DNA of 64,000 bases from positions 124,001-188,000 of the forward strand of contig JANQPQ010000016.1 in the NCBI GenBank assembly GCA_028285445.1, written 5' to 3'. The stretch is from Cyclobacteriaceae bacterium. GTDB lineage: Bacteria; Bacteroidota; Bacteroidia; Cytophagales; Cyclobacteriaceae. The translations under genes and the position numbers were made by a program. Below, piece after piece: positions 1 to 8,710 of the stretch. Within the stretch, counting starts at the first letter, position 1. Each line of letters starts with the position of its first letter. Under the pieces are notes generated by a model, which was not told the origin of the DNA, made no database searches, and saw only the letters and a list, made by a program, of their open reading frames with translations.

Positions 1-1
1 G

Positions 2-241
2 TCACTTTTTAATATTGGCGATAATTCAATTCAAGCAATGTACCAACTTCCCCAAATGGGCAAATATGGCAGGGGAGTTAATGGCAAGGGCCATCCAGCA
101 TCTAGTCGCAACACCACCAGTTGGCAACGCACAAGATATAAGATCAGGTATTATTGGATGTCACTACCCAGAAAATTTGCTCGTGCCTCTCTTAGAGCTG
201 CAGAGAAGTCTAACCTCCAAAATGCCAAAAAGCCGGTATGA
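2..241 (+). CDS. C-terminal end of an unidentified protein (partial)
   Basis: An open frame enters from the left edge and ends at a TGA at 239-241. Its last 79 residues are visible. The tail is basic (many Arg and Lys) and ends in NAKKPV. The stop overlaps the next gene's ATG as ATGA, the usual sign of translational coupling, so this frame is preferred over the competing frame 15-263. I do not recognise the family. Coupling to a methyltransferase of the surface-glycan kind suggests a polysaccharide or glycosylation role, which is inference only. Confidence 0.5.
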   Translation, partial: SLFNIGDNSIQAMYQLPQMGKYGRGVNGKGHPASSRNTTSWQRTRYKIRYYWMSLPRKFARASLRAAEKSNLQNAKKPV

Positions 242-1086
242 GCGATTTCGACAAGCCTTTTGAAAGTTGTCTATTCTGTGAGTCTACTGACATCAACCAC
301 CTTAAAACCGACTATCGGGGCATCTCAATCTATAAATGTGGCAATTGCCGGGTACAGTTTATGAACCCGCAATACACAGCCAAATATCTCGATGACTACT
401 ACAGTCAATACACGGATATTGAGCTTAACCGGGATGACGACATTGGTTGGCGCGAAGCCCTTCTCGAAGGGCACGGCTTCTATATTTCGATGCTTGAAAA
501 ATACCACAATCCGGGAAGATTTCTGTCGGTGGGATGTGGAGACGGTATTGAGCTGGAGGTGGCAAAAAGCCGAGGATGGGAAGCTGAAGGGTACGATGTA
601 GATCCAATTACTACCGAGAAGCTCTCAGCCAGAATCGGGTTAAAAATCCGCAGCGGGGAGTTCGTTGATCTTGACTATACGCCTGAGTCGTTTGAGGCTG
701 TTTACTTACATCATGTCCTGGAGCACCCGAAAAATCCCCACCAGTATCTTCGAAAGATTCATGAGATACTCAAGCCGAATGGTTTGTTGTTCATAGCATG
801 TCCAAATATTAACTCTGTTGCCAATAGCTTCAAAACTGCTACTGAGAAATTAAGACTGCGAAAGAACGTTGCAAAGCACTACGATACATGGCACCATCTA
901 TTTTATTATGACCCCTATGTGCTGAAGAAAATTCTGGAGCAGTATTTCGACTTTAAAGTTGAGCTAGTTAGAAACGGGTATCATGTGCGACCGGGCCAAT
1001 CGAAGCTTAAACGGCATGTGCTCAAGAAATACCTGGAGCAAATTCCACACAAATCTACATTTATGCTCATAGCACGCAAGGCATAA
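238..1086 (+). CDS. Class I SAM-dependent methyltransferase with N-terminal zinc ribbon
   Basis: The protein has 282 residues. Residues 11-37 hold two CxxC pairs (C11/C14 and C34/C37), which look like a small zinc ribbon. A Rossmann methyltransferase domain follows, with the SAM-binding glycine motif VGCGDG near residues 98-103, an acidic strand (GYDVD) about 20 residues later, and HHVLEH in the post-motif II region. This arrangement is typical of Methyltransf_23-type enzymes found in lipopolysaccharide and exopolysaccharide loci. The substrate cannot be told. The start overlaps the upstream stop by 4 bases, so the two genes are probably co-transcribed. A hairpin lies directly after the stop. 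Confidence 0.85.
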   Translation: MSDFDKPFESCLFCESTDINHLKTDYRGISIYKCGNCRVQFMNPQYTAKYLDDYYSQYTDIELNRDDDIGWREALLEGHGFYISMLEKYHNPGRFLSVGCGDGIELEVAKSRGWEAEGYDVDPITTEKLSARIGLKIRSGEFVDLDYTPESFEAVYLHHVLEHPKNPHQYLRKIHEILKPNGLLFIACPNINSVANSFKTATEKLRLRKNVAKHYDTWHHLFYYDPYVLKKILEQYFDFKVELVRNGYHVRPGQSKLKRHVLKKYLEQIPHKSTFMLIARKA

Positions 1087-1105
1087 AAAAAGGGAGCAAG
1101 CTCCC
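1085..1105 (-). terminator. Intrinsic terminator of ahcY
   Basis: The stem GGGAGC / GCTCCC (1092-1097 with 1100-1105) is followed on the minus strand by seven T residues (1091-1085). It lies 26 bases past the ahcY stop. Read on the plus strand, the same hairpin follows the methyltransferase stop but has only a CTCTCTT tail, so it may work weakly in both directions. Confidence 0.75.
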
Positions 1106-1130
1106 TCTCTTAGTAATCCCAAATAGGATA

Positions 1131-2444
1131 TTAATATCTATAGTACTCTGGCTTGTAAGGTCCTTCCACCTTAACACCGATGTATTCTGCTTGATCCTGG
1201 CTTAGCTCATCGAGTTCAACACCAATTTTCGCCAGGTGTAATTTCGCTACTTTTTCATCAAGATGCTTTGGCAGAGTATACACCTTGTTCTCGTACTGGT
1301 CTGAGTTATTCCAGAGCTCCAACTGCGCCAAAGTCTGGTTAGTGAAAGAATTGGACATTACGAATGAAGGGTGACCAGTTGCGCAGCCAAGGTTCACTAA
1401 TCTTCCTTCAGCAAGAAGGATGATATCGTTACCATTTACGGTATACTTATCAACTTGAGGCTTAATCTCATCCTTGCTTTCTCCCCAATTGTCATTCAGC
1501 CAGGCTACGTCAATTTCATTGTCAAAGTGACCAATGTTACAAACAATCGCCTTGTCTTTCATTGATTCAAAGTGCCTTCCGGTGATGATATCTTTATTAC
1601 CAGTAGCAGTTACAACGATATCCGCCCTCTTCACGGCATCGTCCATTTTCTTTACTTCGAATCCATCCATAGCGGCCTGCAAGGCACATATAGGATCTAT
1701 CTCGGTTACTATCACTCTTGCACCTGATCCTCTTAACGAAGCAGCAGAACCTTTTCCTACATCACCATAACCTGCCACAACAGCAACCTTACCTGCCATC
1801 ATAATATCGGTGGCTCTTCTTATTGCGTCAACTAAAGACTCCTTGCAACCATATTTATTATCAAACTTCGACTTGGTCACAGAATCGTTCACATTTATAG
1901 CCGGCAATGGCAGCGTGCCATTCGCCTCTCTGTCGATGAGTCTATGAACACCAGTAGTCGTTTCTTCCGAAATACCCTTGATTCCGGCAACGAGTTCAGG
2001 ATAATTATCAAGCACCATATTGGTAAGGTCCCCTCCATCATCCAAAATCATGTTCAAAGGTTGCCTATCTTCGCCCTCTCCGAAGAACAAAGTTTGTTCT
2101 ATGGCCCAGAGGAACTCCTCTTCTGTCATTCCTTTCCAGGCAAAAACAGGAACTCCAGCAGCTGCAATAGCGGCAGCGGCATGATCTTGAGTTGAGAATA
2201 TATTACAAGAAGACCAGGTAACATCTGCTCCTAATTCTACGAGGGTTTCAATAAGCACGGCCGTCTGAATCGTCATATGCAGACAACCCGCTATTCTCGC
2301 TCCTTGCAACGGCTTTGAAGGACCAAATTCTTCGCGAATTGACATTAGTCCTGGCATTTCCGCCTCTGCGAGTTTTATTTCTTTTCTTCCCCAATCGGCT
2401 AACGAAATGTCCTTTACCTTATACTTCAATTGTGTTTCAATCAT
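1131..2444 (-). CDS. ahcY: Adenosylhomocysteinase (S-adenosyl-L-homocysteine hydrolase)
   Basis: The protein has 437 residues, full length for the family. It cleaves S-adenosylhomocysteine to adenosine and homocysteine in the cytoplasm and so removes the product inhibitor of methyltransferases. Diagnostic segments are [16 protein letters not shown] (substrate and Lys region), the NAD-binding motif [24 protein letters not shown], and the family's C-terminal PYKPEYYRY, whose lysine and tyrosine contribute to the NAD site of the neighbouring subunit. It appears monocistronic: a TAnnTTTG promoter lies just upstream and a strong terminator downstream. I saw no room for an SAH riboswitch in its 27-base leader. 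Confidence 0.97.
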   Translation of the reverse strand: MIETQLKYKVKDISLADWGRKEIKLAEAEMPGLMSIREEFGPSKPLQGARIAGCLHMTIQTAVLIETLVELGADVTWSSCNIFSTQDHAAAAIAAAGVPVFAWKGMTEEEFLWAIEQTLFFGEGEDRQPLNMILDDGGDLTNMVLDNYPELVAGIKGISEETTTGVHRLIDREANGTLPLPAINVNDSVTKSKFDNKYGCKESLVDAIRRATDIMMAGKVAVVAGYGDVGKGSAASLRGSGARVIVTEIDPICALQAAMDGFEVKKMDDAVKRADIVVTATGNKDIITGRHFESMKDKAIVCNIGHFDNEIDVAWLNDNWGESKDEIKPQVDKYTVNGNDIILLAEGRLVNLGCATGHPSFVMSNSFTNQTLAQLELWNNSDQYENKVYTLPKHLDEKVAKLHLAKIGVELDELSQDQAEYIGVKVEGPYKPEYYRY

Positions 2445-2471
2445 CGTGTTCTACTGATTAATTTTCGACCA

Positions 2472-2502
2472 CAAAATTACCGCTTTTGTGTGTAACCACC
2501 AA
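2472..2502 (-). promoter_or_regulatory. Bacteroidota-type promoter of ahcY
   Basis: On the minus strand a TTG (2502-2500) is followed after 20 bases by TAATTTTG (2479-2472). This matches the TTG-N19-TAnnTTTG pattern of Bacteroidota housekeeping promoters. The box lies 27 bases before the ahcY ATG. It is the second-best promoter match in the window by spacing. Confidence 0.6.
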
Positions 2503-2504
2503 TG

Positions 2505-3263
2505 CTATGGTAGAAACTGAACTTCTTTGAAATTAAACAACTTAAGTGCGGTACTGGTTTTAATTTTTAACAAGCCATTTGGATCAATACCCGTTATTAT
2601 ACCTTCAAACTCTTTCCCTTCAATTACATCAAAAAATTGATGGTTTTCACCGGAACGGTAAAGTTTAGATTCGTAGTCCTTATGGAGCTTTTCAAATCGC
2701 CCATCAGAAGCAAGGAAGTAGTACGACTCAAAAGCAAGTAAGAGTTTTTCCAGCACCGCTTGGAGATGATAGTGCTTTCCACCAATTTCTGTCAGAGATA
2801 TTGCCACTGCCGAGTCAAAGCTGGTCTGGTTTACATTCAATCCGATTCCAACAACCGCATGCTCAATGTTCTTTCCAGCCAAACTGTTCTTCACCAGTAT
2901 TCCAGATAGTTTTTTACCCGCCACGTAAACATCATTAGGCCATTTTATCTTGACATTATTGTGCTCAGCGACCAAATCATAGATGGCCAGGGAAGAGATT
3001 ATATTCAGGTAAAACTGTTGGTCTATTTTGAGAAAATTAGGTTCAAGAATAAGGGAGAAAGTAAGATTCATCTCTGGCAAGGATTGCCACGTATTCCCTC
3101 GTTGCCCTTTGCCGTGGGTTTGGTTATCAGTTATGACAACCATGCCAGGTTCTACCTGCCCCTTAACAATCAATTCGTCAGCCAAGTCATTAGTAGAATG
3201 ACAAGTTGGCACATAAAGGACCTTTTTGCCCACAAATACTGTTTTGGCAAGAAATTTATACAA
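2505..3263 (-). CDS. birA: Biotin-[acetyl-CoA-carboxylase] ligase, no DNA-binding domain
   Basis: This enzyme activates biotin with ATP and transfers it to the biotinyl lysine of carboxylases. Visible motifs are the biotinyl-AMP loop GKGQRGNTW, the catalytic KWPNDV segment and GIGLNVN. There is no N-terminal helix-turn-helix, so it is a monofunctional ligase and not the BirA repressor type. The start is uncertain. An ATG at 3314 gives 17 extra residues but overlaps the divergent rsfS start. A TTG at 3263 gives MYKFLAKTVFVGKK, which I judge closer to the family's usual N-terminus, so I chose it. No clear ribosome binding site supports either. Confidence 0.88.
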   Translation of the reverse strand: MYKFLAKTVFVGKKVLYVPTCHSTNDLADELIVKGQVEPGMVVITDNQTHGKGQRGNTWQSLPEMNLTFSLILEPNFLKIDQQFYLNIISSLAIYDLVAEHNNVKIKWPNDVYVAGKKLSGILVKNSLAGKNIEHAVVGIGLNVNQTSFDSAVAISLTEIGGKHYHLQAVLEKLLLAFESYYFLASDGRFEKLHKDYESKLYRSGENHQFFDVIEGKEFEGIITGIDPNGLLKIKTSTALKLFNFKEVQFLP

Positions 3264-3271
3264 GTATTTTG

Positions 3272-3279
3272 TAGCTTTG
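3272..3279 (+). promoter_or_regulatory. Possible -7 box of the rsfS-ftsH-lpxH group
   Basis: TAGCTTTG matches TAnnTTTG and lies 22 bases before the rsfS ATG. The nearest upstream TTG is 25 bases away, longer than the usual 19-20, so only the -7 element is convincing. It lies inside the longer birA reading frame, which agrees with birA starting at 3263. Confidence 0.35.
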
Positions 3280-3301
3280 TTGCATAAATCAAAGATACTG
3301 A

Positions 3302-3679
3302 ATGGGTAAAACAAAGGGTCTTATTCCCGCTGAAAAGCTGAGTGAAATTGTGGTGCACGGGATGCAGGAAAAGAAGGCCTCGGATATCGTTGTCATGGAT
3401 CTCCGGAACGTCGCAAATTCTGCGGCTGATTTCTTCGTTATTTGTTCCGGCAATTCCGATACTCAAGTAGAAGCAATCTCCGACTCGATCGAAAAGCAGG
3501 TTCTAACTGAAATTAGTGAAAGTCCATGGCATGTTGAGGGTAGAACCAATTTGGAATGGGTACTGCTAGACTACATAGACGTAGTCGCCCACGTATTCAA
3601 GCGTGATAGCAGAGAATTCTATTCATTGGAAAACCTTTGGGGGGACGCCACCTCGGTCGCAATCGCCGAAGCTGGATAA
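3302..3679 (+). CDS. rsfS: Ribosomal silencing factor RsfS
   Basis: This 125-residue protein belongs to the Iojap/YbeB family. It binds ribosomal protein uL14 and blocks joining of the 30S and 50S subunits when nutrients are short. The family's core is clear: DIVVMDLR, the ADFFVICSGNSDTQV strand-helix, EGRTNLEWVLLDYIDVVAHVF and the closing FYSLENLWGDA. It is the first gene of a probable operon with ftsH (45-base gap) and lpxH. The birA/rsfS divergence just upstream is a common arrangement in this phylum. Confidence 0.95.
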   Translation: MGKTKGLIPAEKLSEIVVHGMQEKKASDIVVMDLRNVANSAADFFVICSGNSDTQVEAISDSIEKQVLTEISESPWHVEGRTNLEWVLLDYIDVVAHVFKRDSREFYSLENLWGDATSVAIAEAG

Positions 3680-3723
3680 CCCATTTACGGCAGGGCCGTT
3701 ACAAACAGAGTTAGCAGAAGAAA

Positions 3724-5850
3724 ATGACAGATAAAAAGAAAAAAATAATGCCAAAAGGTCCGCAAAAACCTAATTACCAGGTTTGGATTATCGTTACCCT
3801 TTTGGTTGTGATTTTTGGAGTGACCTATTTCAATAAAACCAGCTCCATGATCTCCATCACAAAGCACCGATTTGAGGCGATGCTGAAAAGCAATGATGTG
3901 CAGAAAATTGTGCTTATAAAGAATCAGGAGTATGTAGAAATTACACTTACCCCTGACGCCCTTCAAAACGCAAAATATAAAGCTGAACTAGAAAACAATA
4001 GCCCCTTTGGAATTTCAAATGGGCCCCATTACAAATGGGAAGTACCTTCCATTGAAACTTTTACCAGGAGCTATGAGGAGATAATGGATGAGCTAGATGA
4101 AAGCGAGAGAATAGACTATACTGCCGAGGATAAATCTGATTTTACACAAATCATTTTTAATTGGGGTTTTCTGGTCTTAATTCTTTTCGGTTTTTGGTTC
4201 CTTATGCGTCGTATGACTGGAGGTGCCGGCCCAGGCGGCCAGATTTTCAACATTGGTAAATCGAAAGCAGCCTTATTCGATGCAGAGAATAAAGTAAAAA
4301 TCACTTTTGATAATGTAGCTGGTCTGGATGAAGCGAAAGAAGAGGTAAAAGAAATCGTAGAGTTCCTTAAAACGCCCTCGAAATTCACCAAGCTTGGAGG
4401 CAAAATTCCTAAAGGCGCATTGCTTGTTGGCCCTCCTGGTACTGGAAAAACACTTTTGGCCAAAGCTGTTGCTGGTGAAGCTGCAGTTCCCTTCTTCACG
4501 CTATCAGGTTCAGACTTTGTTGAAATGTTTGTCGGTGTTGGAGCAGCCAGGGTAAGAGACTTGTTTAAACAGGCCAAGGAAAAAGCGCCTTGTATTGTAT
4601 TCATAGATGAAATAGATGCCATCGGTAGATCAAGAGGACGAGGCCAAATGCCAGGTTCAAATGACGAAAGAGAAAACACGCTCAACTCGCTGTTGGTTGA
4701 AATGGATGGTTTCTCAACGGACTCCGGTGTAATTATACTGGCTGCAACAAACCGACCTGATGTACTAGACTCAGCACTATTAAGACCAGGCCGCTTTGAT
4801 CGCCAGGTTAGCATTGATAAGCCCGATATCGTTGGGCGTGAGGCGATTTTTAAGGTTCACCTGAAGCCACTAAAATTGGCGAAGGATGTAGACCCGAAAA
4901 AACTAGCTGCCCAAACTCCGGGTTTCGCCGGAGCCGAGATTGCAAATGTTTGTAATGAGGCAGCGTTAATTGCCGCACGAAAAGACAAGAAAGCTGTCGA
5001 CTTGATCGATTTCCAGGACGCAATCGATCGGGTTATTGGGGGCCTTGAGAAGAAAAGTAAGATCATTTCCCCTGAAGAAAAAAGAATTGTTGCTTTCCAC
5101 GAAGGTGGACACGCAGTCGCAGGTTGGTTCCTGGAGCACGCCGACCCATTAGTAAAGGTCAGTATTGTACCCAGAGGAGTAGCCGCCTTAGGGTATGCGC
5201 AGTATCTGCCCAAGGAGCAGTTCCTATATCAAACTGAACAACTGTTTGATGAAATGTGCATGACCCTCGGAGGAAGAGCAGCGGAAGAAATTGTTTTCGG
5301 TAAAATCTCCACAGGAGCGCTTAGCGACTTAGAGAGGGTAACCAAGATGGCTTATAGTATGGTTACGGTATACGGGATGAATGACAAGATCGGCAACCTC
5401 TCCTATTACGACTCAAAGCAATCTGACTATAATTTCACTAAGCCATACTCTGAGTCGACAGCACAAACTATCGACCAGGAGGTGAAGAAAATTATTGATG
5501 ATGCGTACGAGCGCACCAAGAAAATGCTGCGTGATAGGAAGAAGGAGCTTGATATTGTAGCCAACGAGCTTCTCGAGAAGGAAATCATCTTCCAAAGCGA
5601 CCTTGAAAGATTGATTGGCAAGAGACCATTTGATACTCAAACTTCTTATCAGGCATTTACTGAGAGTAAATCAGGATCAAATGGAGAAGATACCGCCAAG
5701 GAGGTTAACGAAGAACCTGATATTGAACTCAATACTTCCGAAAACGGAGAGTCGCCAGTAGAAAACTCTGAGAAGCCAACTGACGCTCAAGACACCACAG
5801 ATACATCTGCAGATGACGCTGCGGATAATGATGAGAAGGCTCAAAACTGA
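3724..5850 (+). CDS. ftsH: ATP-dependent zinc metalloprotease FtsH
   Basis: This 708-residue membrane protease unfolds and degrades membrane and regulatory proteins. There are two membrane segments (about residues 18-37 and 140-160) with a periplasmic region between them. The AAA+ domain has Walker A GPPGTGKT at 236-243, Walker B FIDEIDA around 293-299 and the second region of homology with ATNRPD and RPGRFDR. The peptidase zinc site HEGGH is at 459-463. The last 70 or so residues form an acidic, Ser/Thr/Asp/Glu-rich tail that looks disordered, longer than in E. coli FtsH. It follows rsfS by 45 bases. Confidence 0.98.
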   Translation: MTDKKKKIMPKGPQKPNYQVWIIVTLLVVIFGVTYFNKTSSMISITKHRFEAMLKSNDVQKIVLIKNQEYVEITLTPDALQNAKYKAELENNSPFGISNGPHYKWEVPSIETFTRSYEEIMDELDESERIDYTAEDKSDFTQIIFNWGFLVLILFGFWFLMRRMTGGAGPGGQIFNIGKSKAALFDAENKVKITFDNVAGLDEAKEEVKEIVEFLKTPSKFTKLGGKIPKGALLVGPPGTGKTLLAKAVAGEAAVPFFTLSGSDFVEMFVGVGAARVRDLFKQAKEKAPCIVFIDEIDAIGRSRGRGQMPGSNDERENTLNSLLVEMDGFSTDSGVIILAATNRPDVLDSALLRPGRFDRQVSIDKPDIVGREAIFKVHLKPLKLAKDVDPKKLAAQTPGFAGAEIANVCNEAALIAARKDKKAVDLIDFQDAIDRVIGGLEKKSKIISPEEKRIVAFHEGGHAVAGWFLEHADPLVKVSIVPRGVAALGYAQYLPKEQFLYQTEQLFDEMCMTLGGRAAEEIVFGKISTGALSDLERVTKMAYSMVTVYGMNDKIGNLSYYDSKQSDYNFTKPYSESTAQTIDQEVKKIIDDAYERTKKMLRDRKKELDIVANELLEKEIIFQSDLERLIGKRPFDTQTSYQAFTESKSGSNGEDTAKEVNEEPDIELNTSENGESPVENSEKPTDAQDTTDTSADDAADNDEKAQN

Positions 5851-5884
5851 GTTGCACTCACTGTCCCAATAACCGCCAGTAGCA

Positions 5885-6670
5885 ATGTTGCAATCGCTAG
5901 AGAATCTGGGGCCTGGTAAAAAGTTATACTTCGCTTCCGATATGCATTTGGGGGCACCTAATCAACGTGAAAGCCTCGATAGGGAAAAGAAGTTAGTACG
6001 CTGGCTCGATAAAATCCAGATGGATGCAGGCGGCATCTTCTTTCTCGGAGATATCTTCGACTTTTGGTTTGAGTATAAGCATGTAATTCCTAAGGGCTAC
6101 ATCAGGTTGTTGGGGAAGTTAGCTGAGTTAACTGATAAAGGCATTCCGATTTTTTTCTTTACCGGTAATCACGACATGTGGATGTTTGACTTCTTCCCGG
6201 AAGAAATTAACGTGCAAATCCACAAAGATCCCGCTTCATTTGTATCGAATGAAAAGCGCTTTTTTATTGGGCATGGAGACGGGTTAGGTAAAGGAGATCG
6301 TACTTATAAAATCCTAAAAGGAATCTTTCGCAACAGAGCTTGTCAATGGGCTTTTGCCCGAATTCACCCAAATCTGGGTATTTCCATTGCTCAAATGTGG
6401 TCGCGCAAGAGCCGGCAAGCCAACGGAGACGAAAGGTTTCTCGGCGAGAAGGAGTGGTTGGTGACTTTTTGCAAAGAACTGGAAAAGGACAATCATCATG
6501 ACTATTATGTTTTCGGCCACCGACATCATCCGGTTAGCTATGAAATCAACCCCACAAGTAGTTACTTTAATTTAGGAGACTGGATTTCCCATTTTACCTA
6601 CGGTGTTTTTGATGGAGAGACATTTCAAATACTCGAATTTGAAAAGGTGGAGAAACATTCTGACGCTTAG
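5885..6670 (+). CDS. lpxH: UDP-2,3-diacylglucosamine diphosphatase (LpxH-like)
   Basis: This 261-residue calcineurin-like phosphoesterase should hydrolyse UDP-2,3-diacylglucosamine to lipid X in lipid A synthesis at the inner face of the cytoplasmic membrane. All metal-ligand motifs are visible in order: SDMHLG (residues 20-25), GDIFDFW (about 56-62), GNHDMW, GHGDGLGKGD and the closing GHRHHP. The DFWFEY segment and the GHGDG loop are characteristic of LpxH rather than of general phosphoesterases. It follows ftsH by 34 bases and its end overlaps the next gene. Confidence 0.9.
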   Translation: MLQSLENLGPGKKLYFASDMHLGAPNQRESLDREKKLVRWLDKIQMDAGGIFFLGDIFDFWFEYKHVIPKGYIRLLGKLAELTDKGIPIFFFTGNHDMWMFDFFPEEINVQIHKDPASFVSNEKRFFIGHGDGLGKGDRTYKILKGIFRNRACQWAFARIHPNLGISIAQMWSRKSRQANGDERFLGEKEWLVTFCKELEKDNHHDYYVFGHRHHPVSYEINPTSSYFNLGDWISHFTYGVFDGETFQILEFEKVEKHSDA

Positions 6671-7451
6671 TACCTTTCTCCTACTATCAATTCCTTCGCC
6701 TTCTCAAGACCTTACCCTGTTGAGTGGCAGGAGTATTTCCAAACCCACCGCCGTTGCAGGAGATCAGCAAGGGGCAATTTATCTGGCAGATGTCAATGGA
6801 CAAGTTGGGAAATATGATAGGACCGGAAAGCAGCAACTGATATATGAACCCACCGTGTTGTCGGAGGTCACTAACCTGGAAAATCAACAGGCGCTAAGAA
6901 CTTTTGTTTTCTACCGCGATTTGCAGGAGTATTTATTTCTTGACCGTTTTTTGACGCCATCTGCCAATTACAGGCTCGCAGACCTAGGCATCGGATTTGG
7001 CAAACTTGCTACCCCTAGTGCCGACAATGGTGTCTGGGTATTTGATGAGACAAATTTTCGTCTCGTCAAGATCAATCCAACATTTGAACAAATAGTAATT
7101 GATGCTCCCCTAGACCTCATCCTGGATCCGGTTGATCATGATATAACCTTTATGCGCGAGTATCAGAACAGACTCTTCATGGCAGATAGTCGCCAGGGGC
7201 TAATAATCTTTGACAACCTAGCCAACGAAATTGGAAAAATTGATGCTAAGGGAATTAGCTATTTCACATTCCTGAATCACCAAGTGGCCTGGATCCGAGA
7301 GAATCGGATTGAACTTACAGACCTGTACACTTCACAAAAAACAGCAATAGCCCTCCCATCTGGTAGTAATTACCAGTATTTCCTAATTCGTGAAGAAGAT
7401 ATTGTACTCTTCTCAGATACTACTTTAGATATTTTCGAGCGTACTAAATAA
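6639..7451 (+). CDS. Exported beta-propeller-like protein of unknown function
   Basis: This protein has about 270 residues from a TTG at 6639, giving a classic signal peptide (KRWRN, then a hydrophobic stretch, ending SPSQ). In-frame ATGs at 6603 and 6612 are alternatives that add a charged leader. The mature part has repeating short segments such as AIYLADVNGQVGKYD and VWVFDETNFRLVKI, like NHL or WD-type blades, so a periplasmic or surface-exposed propeller is likely. It overlaps lpxH by 32 bases and is probably in the same operon. Its stop overlaps the convergent response regulator gene by 8 bases. No specific family is recognised. Confidence 0.7.
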   Translation: MKRWRNILTLSTFLLLSIPSPSQDLTLLSGRSISKPTAVAGDQQGAIYLADVNGQVGKYDRTGKQQLIYEPTVLSEVTNLENQQALRTFVFYRDLQEYLFLDRFLTPSANYRLADLGIGFGKLATPSADNGVWVFDETNFRLVKINPTFEQIVIDAPLDLILDPVDHDITFMREYQNRLFMADSRQGLIIFDNLANEIGKIDAKGISYFTFLNHQVAWIRENRIELTDLYTSQKTAIALPSGSNYQYFLIREEDIVLFSDTTLDIFERTK

Positions 7452-8109
7452 ACTTCTCTGAAAGGGCCTTTTCAATTGCCTCAGCCTTGCTGTTTACCTG
7501 GAGTTTATAGTAAATGTTCTTGATATGACTTTTTACCGTCTCCTTGTGAATAAACAAATCATCAGCAATTACTGAATAGCTCTTACCTTTTGAAAGAAGC
7601 TGCAATACCTCGGTTTCTCTTACTGTAAGTGGGGTGTTGTAATTCTTTTGAAAAGATTCAACAACCATCCTCGCAACCCTGCTACTCATTGGCGCACCTC
7701 CGGATACAGCTTCCTTTACCGCATCAAGCAGGCGTGAGTAATCAGAATTTTTAGAGATGAACCCACAAGCTCCAGCACAGAGGGCATCGAATACCAACTC
7801 ACTATTTTCATGAACCGTGATTACGATTACATTAGTCTGAGGAAGTATCTTCTTTAACCTCTTTATTCCCTCTATTCCATTCATGCCGGGAAGCTCAATG
7901 TCCATCAATACGACATCAGGCACATCCTTTCCAGCATTTTTAATTGCGTCTTCGCAGTTGTTGTAGGTGTTGAGTACCCTAAACTCGTTCATACTATTGA
8001 TGAGGACTTCGAAACCTTCACGTACTACGTCGTTGTCTTCAACAATACAGACTTTAGTTGTTGGGAGGTGAATTTTGTCAAAAGATTTAGCAGTAGACCA
8101 GTTCATCAT
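7444..8109 (-). CDS. NarL/FixJ-type response regulator (REC + LuxR helix-turn-helix)
   Basis: This 221-residue protein has an N-terminal receiver domain with acidic pocket VEDND and phosphoacceptor D70 in VLMDIELPGMNG. A C-terminal LuxR-type helix-turn-helix follows, with LTVRETEVLQLL...IADDLFIHKETVKSHI. It should bind DNA as a dimer when phosphorylated. No partner kinase gene lies next to it, so its kinase is elsewhere or it is an orphan. Upstream is the 765-base gap. A minus-strand TAAGTTTG box at 8307-8300 could start a long leader but is 190 bases away. The 3' end overlaps the convergent neighbour by 8 bases. Confidence 0.92.
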   Translation of the reverse strand: MMNWSTAKSFDKIHLPTTKVCIVEDNDVVREGFEVLINSMNEFRVLNTYNNCEDAIKNAGKDVPDVVLMDIELPGMNGIEGIKRLKKILPQTNVIVITVHENSELVFDALCAGACGFISKNSDYSRLLDAVKEAVSGGAPMSSRVARMVVESFQKNYNTPLTVRETEVLQLLSKGKSYSVIADDLFIHKETVKSHIKNIYYKLQVNSKAEAIEKALSEKFI

Positions 8110-8364
8110 AGGCTTTGATTTTGGTTAGAAATCAATTTTGCTCCCTAAATTGGGAGTACTGATCTAGAACAAATTCGTTGCCAGTTTGACCCTGCTGTGG
8201 AATTAAAATTCAGCCGATATTAATATTTCCAGAATAAACTGGTGCATAATCAGGAAAGTATCAAAAAAGATGCTGAGTGGGCGAACCATTAATATACCGC
8301 AAACTTAGGGATTGTATAATTAAGGGGATTAATGAACTTAGTCTTGAGTTCTGATTGATTCAAA

Positions 8365-8412
8365 AACTTCCCAAGATGTATTCACCCACAGCATCCTTCG
8401 GGAAGTTTTTTT
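8365..8412 (+). terminator. Plus-strand intrinsic terminator without an annotated gene
   Basis: AACTTCCC (from 8366) pairs with GGGAAGTT (from 8400) and is followed by a run of seven T residues. The loop is about 25 bases. No plus-strand gene lies upstream, because the neighbouring gene runs the other way. It should therefore end an unannotated transcript from 8110-8365, possibly a small RNA. The A-run on the left side means it could also act on the minus strand. Confidence 0.55.
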
Positions 8413-8444
8413 ATGCCTTCACCTCCCACGATTTGAAACAAAAA

Positions 8445-8477
8445 AAGAGGCACCGCATGTAAACGATGCCCCCAAGG
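8445..8477 (-). terminator. Minus-strand intrinsic terminator without an annotated gene
   Basis: On the minus strand GGCATCG pairs with CGGTGCC (one G-U pair) across an 8-base loop and is followed by TCTTTTTTTG. It is well formed but no minus-strand gene lies to its right, because the next gene (8875) runs the other way. It would end a transcript made from about 8480-8870 toward the left, for example a small RNA or antisense leader. Confidence 0.5.
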
Positions 8478-8527
8478 TCAAAAACTCAAAATAAATAGGA
8501 CTAATTATTATTCATCCAATAACAACA

Positions 8528-8668
8528 ATGCAATATAATATTTCTTTGACGAAAAGAAAATATTCACTCATAATTTTTGGAATTGGGCAAAATGGCTTCT
8601 TAGGGCCCAAAAAAGGCCTTTTTGACCAGTCTGCTTTCGAAGAAGCCAGGAGTTTCGACGACGGCTAA
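8528..8668 (+). CDS. Possible 46-residue small protein
   Basis: An ATG-started frame of 46 codons ends at a TAA at 8666-8668. It begins MQYNISLTKRK, has a short hydrophobic run and ends acidic (FEEARSFDDG). There is no clear ribosome binding site and no family is recognised. It sits between the facing terminators and the sigma-54 promoter. An open frame of this length arises easily by chance. Confidence 0.2.
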   Translation: MQYNISLTKRKYSLIIFGIGQNGFLGPKKGLFDQSAFEEARSFDDG

Positions 8669-8710
8669 ATCCAGGTTAAAACCAATAACTATTTAATTTT
8701 TTTAGCCTAA

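Noticed and set aside
15-263. Open frame of 82 codons on the plus strand at the left edge
   Set aside because: It overlaps the methyltransferase start out of frame, while the other frame (2-241) is open from the edge and ends in an ATGA coupling to that gene.
2445-2504. SAH or SAM riboswitch before ahcY
   Set aside because: Only about 27 bases lie between the likely -7 box and the ATG, too short for an aptamer.
3207-3222. Second TGGCAC (sigma-54-like) match inside birA
   Set aside because: The following bases do not give GC at ten bases after GG, and it lies inside a coding region.
4116-4814. 232-codon frame antisense to ftsH
   Set aside because: It is the mirror of a highly conserved AAA+ domain; serine- and proline-rich composition is what an antisense frame gives.
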